This document shows positions 37,380 through 47,215 of a stretch of 61,468 nt of DNA, one piece after another (position 1 is the stretch's first letter; each line of letters opens with the position of its first letter). Made by a program: the position numbers and the translations under genes. The notes beneath the pieces were generated by a model that saw only the letters and a list, made by a program, of their open reading frames with translations, ran no database searches and had not been told where the DNA came from. Source of the stretch: Ideonella aquatica (lineage in GTDB: Bacteria > Pseudomonadota > Gammaproteobacteria > Burkholderiales > Burkholderiaceae_C); contig NZ_JAGQDE010000023.1 of assembly GCF_018069755.1 (NCBI RefSeq), forward strand, positions 1-61,468. Direction: 5' to 3'.

Positions 37380-37724
37380 TCAGGCGCGCGCGGTGCGCCG
37401 CTCGGCCAGGCTGTCGCGCAGGCGGCTGACCTGCACGTGCTGGGTGCCACCGGCGTCCTGGAAGACCTTGAAGACCTTCTCGGTGGCGGCATCGGACGTG
37501 GTGAAGTCCTGGTAGGCGCGCGCCAGCAGCTCGCGGTAGCGGGTGAACATCGCCACCTCATCCAGCCCAGCCAGGCCGTCGGCCTGGCGCAGGTACTGGT
37601 AGAAGCGCTTGAGGATGTGCAGGCGGTTCACGTTCACCACGTGCTCGTCGTAGGCGATCCCGAAGAACTCCAGGAACTCGTTGGCGCTGGACAGCGCCTT
37701 CAGGCGGGTGGTCAGGTCATCCAT
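37380..37724 (-). CDS. nifW: Nitrogenase-stabilising protein NifW
   Basis: A 114-residue NifW with the family pattern LSSANEFLEFFGIAYDEHVV, NRLHILKRFYQYLRQ and ARAYQDFTTSDAATEKVFKV. NifW associates with MoFe protein and protects it from oxygen or assists maturation. It starts 13 bp after nifV. Confidence 0.95.
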   Translation of the reverse strand: MDDLTTRLKALSSANEFLEFFGIAYDEHVVNVNRLHILKRFYQYLRQADGLAGLDEVAMFTRYRELLARAYQDFTTSDAATEKVFKVFQDAGGTQHVQVSRLRDSLAERRTARA

Positions 37725-37737
37725 GGCGGGGTCTCCT

Positions 37738-38895
37738 TCAAGCGGCCAGCGGCGCGGGAAGCCGGGCGAACAGTTCTCGGTGCAGGCGCCGCAGCTCCTC
37801 GGGGCGCGGCGACTGTTTGGTGGCCAGCACATGGCGGCGCACCGCGGCCAGCAGCACCGGCGCCTGGGCGTCGCCCAGCGGCAGGCCCAGGCTGTCGCAG
37901 ACGGCGCGCAGGGCATGCGTGCCGCTGTGCTTGCCCAGCACGGTGGTGTGGCCGCGACCCAGCTCGGCGGGGTCGAAGCCCTGGTAGTTGCGGGCGTCCT
38001 TCAGCAGGCCGTCCACGTGGATGCCCGACTCGTGGCTGAAGACGCCGTCACCGACGATGGCCTTGCCCGCCGCCACCGGCCTGCCGGCCGCCTCGGCCAC
38101 CAGGCGCGACAGCGCCGGCAGCGCGCGGGTATCGACGCCGCACTCCACGCCGTGCAGGTGGCGCATGGCCATCACCACCTCTTCCAGCGCGGCATTGCCG
38201 GCGCGTTCGCCCAGGCCGTTGACGGTGGTGCTGGCGTGGGTGGCACCGGCACGCCAGGCGGCCAGCGTGTTGGCGGTGGCCAGGCCGAGGTCGTCGTGGG
38301 CGTGCATCTCGATCGCGATGTCGATCTCGGTGCGCAGCGCGCTGATGCGCTGCCAGGTCTCGAAGGGGTCGAGGATGCCCAGCGTGTCGGCGTAGCGCAC
38401 GCGGGTGGCGCCGGCCCACTGGGCGGTGGCGGCGCAGCGGCGCAGGAAGTCAGCGTCGGCCCGCGAGGCGTCCTCGAAGCCGACGCTGACGGTGGCGCCG
38501 GCGTCCAGCGCGGCCAGCACATGGCGGGTCAGGGTGTTCAGCACCCAGTCGCGGTCGCGCTGCAGCTTGCGCTCGATCTGCAGATCGGACACCGGCACCG
38601 ACAGGTGGACGATGTCGGCGCCGCAGGCCAGCGCACCCTGCAGGTCGCTGCCGTGCATGCGCGCCCAGACCATGGTGCGCGCACGCAGGCCCAGGCCGGT
38701 GATGGCGCGGATCAGTGCGCATTCCTCGGCCCCCATGGCCGGCACGCCGATCTCCAGCTCGGGCACGCCGGCCGCGTCCAGCGCGCGGGCAATGGCCAGT
38801 TTCTCGTCGGCGGTGAAGGCCACACCGGCGGTCTGCTCGCCATCGCGCAGCGTGGTGTCGTTGACGGTGAAGGGCCAGGTGGGGTCGGCGCGCAT
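37738..38895 (-). CDS. nifV: Homocitrate synthase NifV
   Basis: A 385-residue alpha-IPM-synthase-family enzyme that makes homocitrate for FeMo-cofactor from acetyl-CoA and 2-oxoglutarate. Seen are [20 protein letters not shown], the metal-binding [17 protein letters not shown] and [18 protein letters not shown]. The ATG at 38895 is chosen: AAGGA lies 7 nt upstream, while an earlier ATG at 38928 would fall upstream of the predicted transcription start (about 38918). Confidence 0.96.
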   Translation of the reverse strand: MRADPTWPFTVNDTTLRDGEQTAGVAFTADEKLAIARALDAAGVPELEIGVPAMGAEECALIRAITGLGLRARTMVWARMHGSDLQGALACGADIVHLSVPVSDLQIERKLQRDRDWVLNTLTRHVLAALDAGATVSVGFEDASRADADFLRRCAATAQWAGATRVRYADTLGILDPFETWQRISALRTEIDIAIEMHAHDDLGLATANTLAAWRAGATHASTTVNGLGERAGNAALEEVVMAMRHLHGVECGVDTRALPALSRLVAEAAGRPVAAGKAIVGDGVFSHESGIHVDGLLKDARNYQGFDPAELGRGHTTVLGKHSGTHALRAVCDSLGLPLGDAQAPVLLAAVRRHVLATKQSPRPEELRRLHRELFARLPAPLAA

Positions 38896-38928
38896 GGGGC
38901 TGTCCTTGCGGAGCTGTGCGCTAGGCAT

Positions 38929-38944
38929 CGCAAGCGCTGTGCCA
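38929..38944 (-). promoter_or_regulatory. sigma54 promoter of the nifV-nifW-fixABCX operon
   Basis: TGGCACA-GCGC-TTGCG on the minus strand; GG and GC exactly 10 bp apart, two bases from consensus. Start predicted near 38918, about 23 nt before the nifV ATG. Confidence 0.9.
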
Positions 38945-38960
38945 CCCCGGATCAGCCGCT

Positions 38961-38973
38961 CAAGTCCTTGATT
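38961..38973 (-). promoter_or_regulatory. IHF site upstream of the nifV promoter
   Basis: AATCAAGGACTTG on the minus strand matches WATCAANNNNTTR exactly, 16 bp upstream of the -24 element. Confidence 0.75.
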
Positions 38974-39022
38974 GGCAAAGAAAAAATCCCGCTCGGCCTG
39001 GTGCCGTCGGGGCTGTGGGAAT

Positions 39023-39038
39023 TGTCGGGTTGCGCACA
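39023..39038. promoter_or_regulatory. NifA upstream activator site of nifV
   Basis: TGT-CGGGTTGCGC-ACA is a perfect TGT-N10-ACA site, 78 bp from the -24 element and just downstream of the chemoreceptor stop. Confidence 0.88.
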
Positions 39039-39062
39039 GGCGGCGCGCGCCGCGGGGGGGCG

Positions 39063-40535
39063 TCAGCCGCCGTCGGAGCGGTTGGCCGAGACCATCACCG
39101 CCAGGTCCTCCCAGGGCATCACAAAGGCCATCTTGTCCACCGGCGTGCGCGTGACGGGGTGCCAGGAGCGGAACTCCAGCCAGCCCCCGCCCTGGTCAGC
39201 GATCGCCAGCGTCTGCTGCACCACGGCCTGCACGTCGACGCCCGGCGGCAGCACCGCCGGCTTGTCGGCCTTGCTGGGGTCGGCGCCGAAGGCGCGGAAA
39301 TGGCCCTGGCGGTCGAGCACGATGACGAACAGGTCGCGGTCGATGAAGCCGCCGGCCTGGTCGTGGAAGCGCTGCACGGCGCGCGACAGACCATCGCTGC
39401 GCAGCGCGGCCACGGCGCGCTCGCACAGCGTGCGGGCCTCGTCGGCACAGCCCTGGCGCAGGCGCATGGTCAGCACGCCCTGCTTGAGGTTGGCCGCCTG
39501 CTGGCGCAGTTGCTCGGCAGCGCCCACCGAGTTGTCGACCATGATCATGTTGCGCTGCGTGAGCTGCTCGATGCCGCCCACCGCCTGCGCGATCTCGCCC
39601 ACGCTGTGGCTTTGCCGTGCGGTGGAGGTGGCAACCTCGCGCACGCGGTCGGCCACCTGGCGCACGCCGCTGGCCATTTCGCCCAGCAGTTGGTCGACCT
39701 CGCGGATGCATTGCACGCCGGCGCCCACCTCACCAGCCGAGGCCTGGATCAGCTGGCGCACCTCGGCCGCGGCACTGGCAGTGCGCCCGGCCAGCGTGCG
39801 CACCTCGGTGGCCACCACCGCAAAGCCGCGCCCGGTCTCACCGGCGCGTGCAGCTTCCACCGCGGCGTTGAGCGCCAGGATGTTGGTCTGGAAGGCAATG
39901 CCGTCGATGACGCCAATGATCTGGCTCATCTGCTGCGAGCGCTGCTCGATGCGCGAGACGGCCTCGACCGCCTGCTGCACCGCGCCGATGCCGCGCTCGG
40001 CGTTGTGGCGCACGCCGTCGGCCAGCTGGTTGGCTTCACCGGCGGCCTCGGCATTGCGCTGCACGCTGCCGCTGAGTTCGGTGACGCTGGCGCTGGTCTG
40101 CTCCAGCGTGGCGGCCTGTTCCTCGGTGCGCTGCGACAGCGCGCGGGCGTCGGCCGACAGGCGCTCACCCGCCAGCGCGGCCAGTTCGGCCTCGCTGCGG
40201 ATATTGGCCACCAGGCGCGACCACGCGCGCTGCATGGCCTCCAGCCGGGCGCCCATCGGGCCCAGGCTGCCGCGCACCGACTGCTCGTCCAGGCTGCGGG
40301 TCAGGTCGCCCGAGGCCACACGCTCCATCGCCGCATGCAGGTCGTCCAGCGCGGCACGCTGGCGGTGCTGCTGCCAGGCGGTCAGGACCAGGCCGGCCAG
40401 GATCAGCAGCGTCGACACCGGCAACGCCGCGGCGCTCAGCCAGGGCAGCAGCGCCGCCGCCAGCATCAGTGCGGCGGGCAGCCACGGCGAGGTGGCGCCC
40501 CGCAGCAGGGTCGACAGGCGAGTCACAGCATTCAT
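39063..40535 (-). CDS. Methyl-accepting chemotaxis protein with C-terminal sensor domain
   Basis: A 490-residue chemoreceptor. Two hydrophobic helices near residues 15-55 lead into a HAMP-like stretch ([18 protein letters not shown]) and an MCP signalling domain with the tip region [27 protein letters not shown]-type sequence (around residue 210; only family-typical). After it, residues about 375-480 resemble a single Cache domain ([39 protein letters not shown]), an unusual C-terminal place. It lies between the isc and nifV promoter region; own transcription is likely. Confidence 0.85.
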   Translation of the reverse strand: MNAVTRLSTLLRGATSPWLPAALMLAAALLPWLSAAALPVSTLLILAGLVLTAWQQHRQRAALDDLHAAMERVASGDLTRSLDEQSVRGSLGPMGARLEAMQRAWSRLVANIRSEAELAALAGERLSADARALSQRTEEQAATLEQTSASVTELSGSVQRNAEAAGEANQLADGVRHNAERGIGAVQQAVEAVSRIEQRSQQMSQIIGVIDGIAFQTNILALNAAVEAARAGETGRGFAVVATEVRTLAGRTASAAAEVRQLIQASAGEVGAGVQCIREVDQLLGEMASGVRQVADRVREVATSTARQSHSVGEIAQAVGGIEQLTQRNMIMVDNSVGAAEQLRQQAANLKQGVLTMRLRQGCADEARTLCERAVAALRSDGLSRAVQRFHDQAGGFIDRDLFVIVLDRQGHFRAFGADPSKADKPAVLPPGVDVQAVVQQTLAIADQGGGWLEFRSWHPVTRTPVDKMAFVMPWEDLAVMVSANRSDGG

Positions 40536-40653
40536 CGTCGGCACTTGGACAGGGCCCCGGAGACACCCGGTGCGTCGTCGACGAGTGTGGCCAGCGGGCC
40601 GGACGAAGAAGCCCCGAACAAGGGTGTTGCCAGGACGATTATCCGCGGCCGGC

Positions 40654-40998
40654 TCAGCGCTCGCGCGCGTGGTTCTTGGTGTAGCGCGGCAGCTCGATGG
40701 TCAGCGGTGCGTCGCGCAGGGTCACGCAGCAGGCCAGGCGCGACTGGGCGTCCAGGCCCCAGGCCGCGTCGAGCTGGTCTTCCTCGTCGGTGCCGGGCGC
40801 CTTCAGCGAGGCCCCACCGCTGCGCACATGCACATGGCAGGTGGCGCAGGCACCGACCTTCTCGCAGGCATGTTCGATCGCGATGCCGTGCGTCAGCAGG
40901 GCATCGACGAGGCTGTCGCCCGGCTGGGCTTCAATGCGGGCGCCCTGCGGGCACAGCGCGGCGTGCGGCAGCACGGTGATCAGCACGGGCGTGGTCAT
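40654..40998 (-). CDS. fdx: ISC-type 2Fe-2S ferredoxin
   Basis: A 114-residue adrenodoxin-like [2Fe-2S] ferredoxin with ligands C45, C51, C54 ([10 protein letters not shown]) and C90 (RLACC). It follows hscA by 3 bp, as in standard isc operons, where Fdx donates electrons for cluster assembly on IscU. Confidence 0.92.
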   Translation of the reverse strand: MTTPVLITVLPHAALCPQGARIEAQPGDSLVDALLTHGIAIEHACEKVGACATCHVHVRSGGASLKAPGTDEEDQLDAAWGLDAQSRLACCVTLRDAPLTIELPRYTKNHARER

Positions 40999-41001
40999 GG
41001 G

Positions 41002-42945
41002 TCAGGCGTGAGCGGGGCTGGGCGCAGCGGCCACCGCGCTGGCCAGCGTGTCCAGCCGCTGACCGGCCAGCGCCGCACGCACACGGGCGTCCATGCGGCG
41101 GCCGGCGAAGGCGGTGGTGGCCTGGTTCAGGCCCTCGGTGGCCTGGCGCAGGGACTCGCGCAGGGTCTTGCGTTCCTCCGGGCTGCCGCCCTCGCCCTCG
41201 GCGCACTGCTCCAGGCCGTCGGCCACGTCCTGCATCGCGCGCAGGATGGCGAACTGCTCGCGCGGCCACAGCAGATGAGCGTCCTCGTGCAGCGCGGCGT
41301 CGACCGCATCCAGCAGGCGGCGCGCCTCGACCTCGGCCTCGCGCAGCAGGCGCGCCGCAGCATCCGACTCGGCGCTGGCAATCGCCGACTGCAACATGCC
41401 GGCCACCGCCTCGTTGGCCAGGCCGTGGCTGGGCTTGACCTCGACATGCGCCTGCACGCCGCTGGTCTGCTCCTGCGCGGTGACGCTGAGCAGGCCGTCG
41501 GCATCGATCTGGAAGGTCACGCGGATGCGCGCCGCGCCCGCCACCATCGGCGGGATGCCCCTCAGCGTGAAGCGCGCCAGGCTGCGGCACTCGCTGACCA
41601 GTTCGCGCTCGCCCTGCACCACGTGCAGCGCCATCGCGGTCTGGCCGTCCTTGAAGGTGGTGAACTCCTGCGCCCGCGCGGTGGGCACGGTGGAGTTGCG
41701 CGGAATGATCTTCTCGACCAGACCGCCCATGGTCTCCAGGCCCAGCGACAGCGGGCAGACATCCAGCAGCAGCAGGCCGTCGTCGCCCGCGGCGCGGTTG
41801 CCGGCCAGCTGGTCGGCCTGGATCGCGGCGCCCAGCGCCACCGCCTGGTCGGGGTCGATGCCGGTGTAGGGCTCGCGGCCGAAGACATCGGTCACCGCGC
41901 GACGCACCGCCAGCAGCCGGGTGGAGCCGCCGACCAGCACCACGCCGTCGACCTCGGGGGCCTTCAGGCCGGCGTCGCGCAGCGCGCGCCGCAGCGGGCC
42001 CAGCGTGCGCTCGATCAGCGGCTGCACCAGGGTATCCAGCCGCTCGCGCGTCAGCAGGGCGCCCTGCTGCTCGCCAGCGCTGGTGCGGCACAGCATCGTG
42101 ATCTGTTCGTGCTCGGACAGCGCTTCCTTGGCCGTGCGGGCGGCACGGCGCAGTGCGCTGGCGTCGTTGGGGCCCCAGTCCATCGCCGGGTCCAGGCTGC
42201 AGAACCAGTCGACCAGCAGCTGGTCCACATCGTCGCCACCCAGCACCGGGTCGCCATTCGTGGCCAGCACTTCAAAGACGCCCCGGGTCAGACGCAGCAC
42301 GCTGACATCAAAGGTGCCGCCACCCAGGTCGTAGACCACATAGACGCCTTCGTTGGCGGTGTCCAGGCCATAGGCCACGGCCGCCGCGGTGGGCTCGTTG
42401 AGCAGGCGCAGCACGTTCAGGCCGGCGGCGCGGGCGGCGTCCTTGGTGGCCTGGCGCTGTGCGTCATCGAAGTAAGCCGGCACGGTGATGACCGCGCCCA
42501 CCAGCGGGCCACCCAGCGCGGCCTCGGCGCGCTCGCGCAGCGCGCGCAGCACCTCGGCGCCCACCGCGACCGGGCTCTTCACGCCGGCCACCGTGCGCAC
42601 ACCCACCGCGCTGGGGCCCAGGGCCTCCAGTGCATAGGGCACCAGACCGGGCGTGATGTCGGCCGGCGCGCGGCCGATCAGGCGCTTGGCCGAGGCAATG
42701 GTGTTGAGCGGGTCCTCGGCGGCCAGCGCCTGGGCGTCGGCGCCCACGGTGACGGCGCCGTCAGCGGCGTAGTGGACGACGCTGGGCAGCAGCAGCCGAC
42801 CCGCCTCATCACCCAGCACCACCGGCACGCCGCTGCGCAGCGTGGCCACCAGCGAATGGGTGGTGCCCAGGTCAATGCCCACCGCCAGCCGGTGCTGGTG
42901 CGGTGCCGCCGCCCGGCCGGGTTCAGCGATCTGCAGCAGCGCCAT
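41002..42945 (-). CDS. hscA: Fe-S assembly Hsp70 chaperone HscA
   Basis: A 647-residue Hsp70 ([52 protein letters not shown]) that ends without the DnaK acidic tail. It drives cluster transfer from IscU, which here carries the LPPVK motif that HscA recognises. The co-chaperone gene hscB, normally adjacent, is missing. It lies downstream of a repeat element and 3 bp before fdx. Confidence 0.95.
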   Translation of the reverse strand: MALLQIAEPGRAAAPHQHRLAVGIDLGTTHSLVATLRSGVPVVLGDEAGRLLLPSVVHYAADGAVTVGADAQALAAEDPLNTIASAKRLIGRAPADITPGLVPYALEALGPSAVGVRTVAGVKSPVAVGAEVLRALRERAEAALGGPLVGAVITVPAYFDDAQRQATKDAARAAGLNVLRLLNEPTAAAVAYGLDTANEGVYVVYDLGGGTFDVSVLRLTRGVFEVLATNGDPVLGGDDVDQLLVDWFCSLDPAMDWGPNDASALRRAARTAKEALSEHEQITMLCRTSAGEQQGALLTRERLDTLVQPLIERTLGPLRRALRDAGLKAPEVDGVVLVGGSTRLLAVRRAVTDVFGREPYTGIDPDQAVALGAAIQADQLAGNRAAGDDGLLLLDVCPLSLGLETMGGLVEKIIPRNSTVPTARAQEFTTFKDGQTAMALHVVQGERELVSECRSLARFTLRGIPPMVAGAARIRVTFQIDADGLLSVTAQEQTSGVQAHVEVKPSHGLANEAVAGMLQSAIASAESDAAARLLREAEVEARRLLDAVDAALHEDAHLLWPREQFAILRAMQDVADGLEQCAEGEGGSPEERKTLRESLRQATEGLNQATTAFAGRRMDARVRAALAGQRLDTLASAVAAAPSPAHA

Positions 42946-43005
42946 TCATCGCTCCAGAAAAGGTTGGGGGAAGCCCCGCCGCCCACGTGCCGCACCGCCG
43001 CCGCC

Positions 43006-43095
43006 CCAACCCGGTCCCAGCCGTGGATCCGGCTTCGCCGGTCCACTGGCTGAGCCCCCTCGGGGGGTGGCGAGCGCCAGCGAGCCTGGGGGCTC
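43006..43095. repeat. Dispersed intergenic repeat I, copy 3
   Basis: Hairpin core GTGGATCCGGCTTCGCCGGT at 43023-43042 with CCAC completing the arm, then CCCCCTCGGGGGG and GGCGAGCGCCAGCGAGCCTGG. It directly follows the iscA stop in front of hscA. Confidence 0.85.
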
Positions 43096-43097
43096 CA

Positions 43098-43421
43098 TCA
43101 CACGGCGAACGATTCGCCGCAGCCGCAGTTGGCCGAGGCGTTCGGGTTGTGGAACTTGAAGCCTTCGTTCAGGCCTTCGCGCACCCAGTCGAGCTGGGTG
43201 CCGTCAACCAGTGGCAGGCTTTGCGCGTCCACCAGCAGCGCCACGCCCTCGGTCTCGAAGACCTGGTCGTCGGCGTTGGCGGCATCGGCAAACTCCAGCG
43301 CGTAGGCATAGCCCGAGCAGCCGCTGGTCTTGACGGCGATGCGCAGGCCCACGCCACTGCCGCGCTGGGTGAGCGCCTTGCGGATCTGGTGGGCGGCCTT
43401 GGGGGTGACGGACAGCGACAT
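43098..43421 (-). CDS. iscA: A-type Fe-S carrier IscA
   Basis: A 107-residue IscA (SLSVTPKAAHQIRKALTQRG, TSGCSGYAYALEF, NANCGCGESF-type C-terminus with C35, C99 and C101). It carries Fe-S clusters from IscU to targets. It is the second of two A-type carriers in the operon, 19 bp after the first. Confidence 0.92.
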   Translation of the reverse strand: MSLSVTPKAAHQIRKALTQRGSGVGLRIAVKTSGCSGYAYALEFADAANADDQVFETEGVALLVDAQSLPLVDGTQLDWVREGLNEGFKFHNPNASANCGCGESFAV

Positions 43422-43440
43422 GGCGGGCCTTTCGCGGCAG

Positions 43441-43860
43441 TCAGACGGAGAACGAGCTGCCGCAGCCGCAGGTGCTGCTGGCATTGGGGTTGCGGATCAC
43501 GAAGCGCGAGCCCTCCAGGCTCTCCTCGTAGTCGATCTCGGCGCCCACCAGGTACTGCAGGCTCATCGCATCGACCAGCACGCGGATGCCGCCGCGGCTG
43601 ACCTCGTGGTCGTCGGGCTTGGGCGCGTCGTCGAAGGCGAAGCCGTACTGGAAGCCCGAGCAGCCGCCGCCGGTGACGAAGATGCGCAGGCGCAGCTCGG
43701 GATCGTTCTCCTCGGCCAGCATGGCGCCGACCTTGTCGACCACCGCGTCGCTGAGGTTGAGCGGCGGCACGCCATCGGCGAAGCTGGGCAGCGTCGGCGG
43801 CGCGGTCATGGTGGCGGAGGTGGCGCAGCTGGCGCCGTTGGGTTGCGATTGGCAGGCCAT
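43441..43860 (-). CDS. A-type Fe-S carrier, ErpA/IscA-like
   Basis: A 139-residue protein: a 30-residue N-terminal extension with two Cys (MACQSQ, ASCATS), then an ErpA-like fold ([36 protein letters not shown]) and the C-terminal Cys pair ([11 protein letters not shown]). It may specialise in one nif target. An internal ATG at codon 18 would give a shorter protein of normal family length. Confidence 0.88.
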   Translation of the reverse strand: MACQSQPNGASCATSATMTAPPTLPSFADGVPPLNLSDAVVDKVGAMLAEENDPELRLRIFVTGGGCSGFQYGFAFDDAPKPDDHEVSRGGIRVLVDAMSLQYLVGAEIDYEESLEGSRFVIRNPNASSTCGCGSSFSV

Positions 43861-43880
43861 GGGCGGATCTCCAGACAGGT

Positions 43881-44300
43881 TCAGTGGGTGGGGGCGCAGG
43901 CGGGGTGCTCGACGGCCTCACCCAGCTTGGCGCGGTAGTCGCTGACCGCCGCCTTGATGGCGTCCTCGGCCAGGATGGAGCAGTGGATCTTCACGGGCGG
44001 CAGCGCCAGCTCTTCGGCGATCTGGGTGTTCTTGATGGCCAGCGCCTGGTCCAGGGTCTTGCCCTTGACCCACTCGGTGACCAGCGAACTGCTGGCAATC
44101 GCCGAACCGCAGCCATAGGTCTTGAAGCGCGCATCCTCGATCACGCCGGTGGCCGGGTTGACCTTGATCTGCAGCTTCATCACGTCGCCGCAGGCCGGCG
44201 CGCCGACCATGCCGGTGCCGACGCCGGCATCGGCGGCCTCGAAGCCGCCGACGTTGCGGGGGTTCTCGTAGTGGTCGATGACCTTGTCGCTGTAAGCCAT
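43881..44300 (-). CDS. iscU: Fe-S cluster scaffold IscU
   Basis: A 139-residue IscU: three scaffold cysteines in [23 protein letters not shown] and [10 protein letters not shown], the conserved Asp after the first Cys, and the HscA-recognition motif LPPVK just before the third. It stands where nif clusters usually have the longer, modular NifU. It lies 16 bp after iscS. Confidence 0.94.
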   Translation of the reverse strand: MAYSDKVIDHYENPRNVGGFEAADAGVGTGMVGAPACGDVMKLQIKVNPATGVIEDARFKTYGCGSAIASSSLVTEWVKGKTLDQALAIKNTQIAEELALPPVKIHCSILAEDAIKAAVSDYRAKLGEAVEHPACAPTH

Positions 44301-44316
44301 GAGGATCTCCTGAATG

Positions 44317-45531
44317 TCAGTGTTCTGCCCACTGCACCGACGCGAGGTCGATGCCGGCCAGGTGCATGTCCCACAGCGGACTCAAGCTGCGCAGGCGCTC
44401 GACGGTGGTGCGCACGCGCGCCGCGGCGGCATCAATCTCGGCCTCGGTGGTGAAGCGGCCGATCGAGAAGCGGATCGAGCTGTGCGCCACCTCGTCGGAC
44501 AGGCCCAGCGCGCGCAGCACATAGCTGGGCTCCAGGCTGGCCGAGGTGCAGGCCGAACCGGACGACACCGCCACGCCCTTGATGCCCATCAGCAGCGACT
44601 CGCCCTCGACGAAGGTGAAGCTGATGTTCAGGTTGTGCGGCACGCGCTGGGTCAGGTGGCCGTTGACCAGCACCTCGGGGATGTCCTGCAGCTGGCTCAG
44701 CAGGCGCTGCTGCAGCGTGCGGATGCGCTCGTTCTCGGTGGCCATGCCGGCGCGCGCCAGGCGGTAGGCCTCGCCCATGCCGACGATCTGGTGGGTGGGC
44801 AGGGTGCCCGAGCGCATGCCCCGCTCGTGGCCGCCGCCGTGCATCTGGGCCTCGATGCGCACGCGCGGTTTGCGCCGCACATACAGCGCACCGATGCCCT
44901 TGGGGCCATAGGTCTTGTGCGCCGACAGACTCATCAGGTCCACGCACTGCGTGGCCATGTCCAGCGCGATCTTGCCGGGGGCCTGGGCCGCATCCACATG
45001 GAACAGGATGCCGCGCTCGCGCAGCATCGCGCCGATCGCCGTGATGTCCTGCACCACGCCAATCTCGTTGTTGACCGCCATCACCGAGACCAGGATGGTG
45101 TCGGGGCGGACCGCGGCTTCGAGCACGGCCATGTCCAGCAGGCCGTCGGCCTGGACCGGCAGGTAGCTGACCTCGAAGCCGGCGCGTTCCAGCTCACGCA
45201 TGGTGTCGAGCACCGCCTTGTGCTCGGTCTGCACGGTGATCAGGTGCTTGCCCTTGGCCTGGTGGAACTGGGCCGCGCCCTTGATCGCCAGGTTGTTGGA
45301 CTCGGTGGCGCCGCTGGTCCAGACGATCTCGCGCGGGTCGGCGCCGATCAGTGCGGCCACCTGTTCGCGGGCGATTTCCACCGCCTCCTCGGCCGCCCAG
45401 CCAAAGGCGTGGCTGCGCGAGGCCGGGTTGCCGAACTGCTCGTACAGGTAAGGCAGCATGGCTTGCACCACCCGAGGGTCCACTGGCGTGGTGGCGGCGT
45501 AGTCCAGGTAGATCGGCTTGGCGGTGTCCAT
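44317..45531 (-). CDS. iscS: Cysteine desulfurase, IscS type
   Basis: A 404-residue IscS-like PLP enzyme ([50 protein letters not shown] with the PLP lysine, Cys loop [20 protein letters not shown]) with the IscS-type tail ending in ASVQWAEH. It supplies sulfur to IscU. It has GGGAG 6 nt before the ATG at 45531 and leads the operon behind a sigma54 promoter, unlike housekeeping isc operons that are IscR-controlled. Confidence 0.95.
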   Translation of the reverse strand: MDTAKPIYLDYAATTPVDPRVVQAMLPYLYEQFGNPASRSHAFGWAAEEAVEIAREQVAALIGADPREIVWTSGATESNNLAIKGAAQFHQAKGKHLITVQTEHKAVLDTMRELERAGFEVSYLPVQADGLLDMAVLEAAVRPDTILVSVMAVNNEIGVVQDITAIGAMLRERGILFHVDAAQAPGKIALDMATQCVDLMSLSAHKTYGPKGIGALYVRRKPRVRIEAQMHGGGHERGMRSGTLPTHQIVGMGEAYRLARAGMATENERIRTLQQRLLSQLQDIPEVLVNGHLTQRVPHNLNISFTFVEGESLLMGIKGVAVSSGSACTSASLEPSYVLRALGLSDEVAHSSIRFSIGRFTTEAEIDAAAARVRTTVERLRSLSPLWDMHLAGIDLASVQWAEH

Positions 45532-45573
45532 CGTGGGCTCCCTCGGGCCCTCGGCCCGCGACGAGAGGCTTAC

Positions 45574-45589
45574 CGCAACTGGCGTGCCA
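45574..45589 (-). promoter_or_regulatory. sigma54 promoter of the isc operon
   Basis: TGGCACG-CCAG-TTGCG on the minus strand, one base from the -24/-12 consensus. Start predicted near 45563, about 32 nt before the iscS ATG. Confidence 0.9.
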
Positions 45590-45606
45590 GACCGATTGAT
45601 ACCGCG

Positions 45607-45619
45607 CAAGTGCTTGATT
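45607..45619 (-). promoter_or_regulatory. IHF site upstream of the isc promoter
   Basis: AATCAAGCACTTG on the minus strand is an exact WATCAANNNNTTR match, 17 bp upstream of the -24 element. The same 13-mer occurs at the nifB promoter. Confidence 0.75.
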
Positions 45620-45675
45620 TGGCGAGGAGTTCCGGCATGCCGCGGGCTCAACGGAGGCCTGCAGACTGTGGGATT

Positions 45676-45691
45676 TGTCGGTTCCTCGACG
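45676..45691. promoter_or_regulatory. Imperfect NifA site of the isc operon
   Basis: TGT-CGGTTCCTCG-ACG has one mismatch to TGT-N10-ACA and lies 86 bp upstream of the -24 element, the same spacing as the perfect sites at nifH and nifV. Confidence 0.55.
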
Positions 45692-45778
45692 TGTTCCGGG
45701 TAGTTGTAGGCATGCAACCCACATGCGCACTTCAACAAGTCGGGTCACAATGGCGACGGAGTCCACTGCCCCCGACGC

Positions 45779-47215
45779 ATGTTCGAATTTCTGGCGCGCC
45801 TGCCTGTCGAAGCCTGGTCCGTGAGCAGCGGCGTCGGGGCGGTGCTGCTGTTCGCCATGGGGGCCGCCTGCCTGCACCTGTGGCGCCGCGATGGCGAGGC
45901 CGGCTTGTGGCAGCTGGGCGTGGCGGCCCTGGCGATCGCGTTGTTCTATGGTCTGGACGCCAGCCACCTGAACAAGCCGCAGGGCCCGACGATCCAGCCG
46001 ATGCTGTGGCTGCCGGTGCTGATGCTGGTGGCGATCGGCTTCTGGACGGCCGGCATGTCCAAGGTGCTGGGTCTGCGAGGCGGCTGGCGCAGCCCGCTGG
46101 TGCCGGTGCTGCTGGTGCCCCCCTTGCTGGTGAGCCTGCCGCTGATGGCGGGCGTGCCGCTGCCGCGCAGCACCGGCAACATCGTCCTCACCGCGGTGTT
46201 CATCGGTGTGGCCGCACTGGCCTGGCGCCAACGCCAGCGCGAGCCGGGCGCCGGCCACGGCTGGGTGGCGCTGACGGTCGCGGCCATTCCGTCGCTGGCC
46301 TTGTTGGTCCATTTCAGCGGCCACGTGTCCTTCGCACTGCGCTACCTGGTGATGGCGCCACTGGCGGTGTCCTACCTGACGGTGCTGATCGTCACGCTGC
46401 GCCGCCGCAGCCAGGCGCTGCAGCGCGAGGTGGAACGCCGCCGCAGCGCCGAGGTGGCGATGGAAACGCTCAATGCCTCGCTGGAGCGCAGCGTGCAGCA
46501 GCGCACCGCCGACCTGCGTGACATGGTGGCCGGGCTGGAGAGCTTCAACCGCAGCGTCTCGCACGACCTGCGCGGGCCGCTGGGCGGCATCGAGGGCGCC
46601 GCCCGCCTGGCCGACGAGGCGCTGCAGCGTGGCGACACCGCGGCCGCGCGCACGCTGCTGGGCGCGATCGGCAGCCAGGCCCAGACCTCACGCGCGCTGG
46701 TGGCCTCGCTGCTGGAACTGGCGCGCGTGGGCGATGCGCGGCTGGCGCGGCGCAGCGTGTCGCTGGAAGCGCTGGCGCGCGAGGCGATTGCCGACATCCA
46801 GCGCCAGTCGGCCGGGCAGCGCCTGCCGGCTTTCAACCTGCACGACCTGCCCACGGTACAGGCCGATGCCGACCTGCTGCGCCCGGTGCTGGTCAACCTG
46901 CTGGGCAACGCCTGCAAGTTCAGCGAGGGCCAGGCTGAGCCGACGGTGGAGATCGGCGCCGAAGCCCACGACCGGCAGCTGACCGTCTTTGTGCGCGACA
47001 ACGGCGTGGGCTTCGACCCCGACCGCGCGCGCGAGCTGTTCCAGCCCTTCCGCCGCCTGCATGGCCGCGGCTTCGATGGCCATGGCGTGGGCCTGAGCAT
47101 CGTGCGCCGCGCGGTGGAGCGCCACGGCGGCCAGGTCTGGGCCGAGGGGCAGCTCGGCCAGGGAGCCTGCTTCTACTTCACCCTGCCCCAGGAGGAGGCG
47201 CCGGGCAGGCCGTGA
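45779..47215 (+). CDS. Membrane sensor histidine kinase
   Basis: A 478-residue kinase with about six to seven N-terminal membrane helices (residues 15-210), a coiled linker, a HisKA domain with the phospho-accepting His in FNRSVSHDLRGPLGG, and a HATPase domain (N box LVNLLGNACKFSEG, G1 VRDNGVGFDP, G2 GHGVGLSIVRR). No adjacent response regulator was found. It is divergent from the isc operon and overlaps the end of the convergent LysR gene by 38 bp. Confidence 0.9.
   Translation: MFEFLARLPVEAWSVSSGVGAVLLFAMGAACLHLWRRDGEAGLWQLGVAALAIALFYGLDASHLNKPQGPTIQPMLWLPVLMLVAIGFWTAGMSKVLGLRGGWRSPLVPVLLVPPLLVSLPLMAGVPLPRSTGNIVLTAVFIGVAALAWRQRQREPGAGHGWVALTVAAIPSLALLVHFSGHVSFALRYLVMAPLAVSYLTVLIVTLRRRSQALQREVERRRSAEVAMETLNASLERSVQQRTADLRDMVAGLESFNRSVSHDLRGPLGGIEGAARLADEALQRGDTAAARTLLGAIGSQAQTSRALVASLLELARVGDARLARRSVSLEALAREAIADIQRQSAGQRLPAFNLHDLPTVQADADLLRPVLVNLLGNACKFSEGQAEPTVEIGAEAHDRQLTVFVRDNGVGFDPDRARELFQPFRRLHGRGFDGHGVGLSIVRRAVERHGGQVWAEGQLGQGACFYFTLPQEEAPGRP

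Noticed and set aside
38896-38928. Upstream ATG of nifV at 38928
   Set aside because: It abuts the -12 element and would lie upstream of the predicted transcription start; the ATG at 38895 has a proper ribosome site.
37681-43053. A 1790-codon open frame on the plus strand
   Set aside because: It is antisense to nifV, the chemoreceptor, fdx, hscA and iscA, all clear genes. Its sequence is compositionally biased (Arg/Gly/Ala/Gln) as expected of a high-GC shadow frame.
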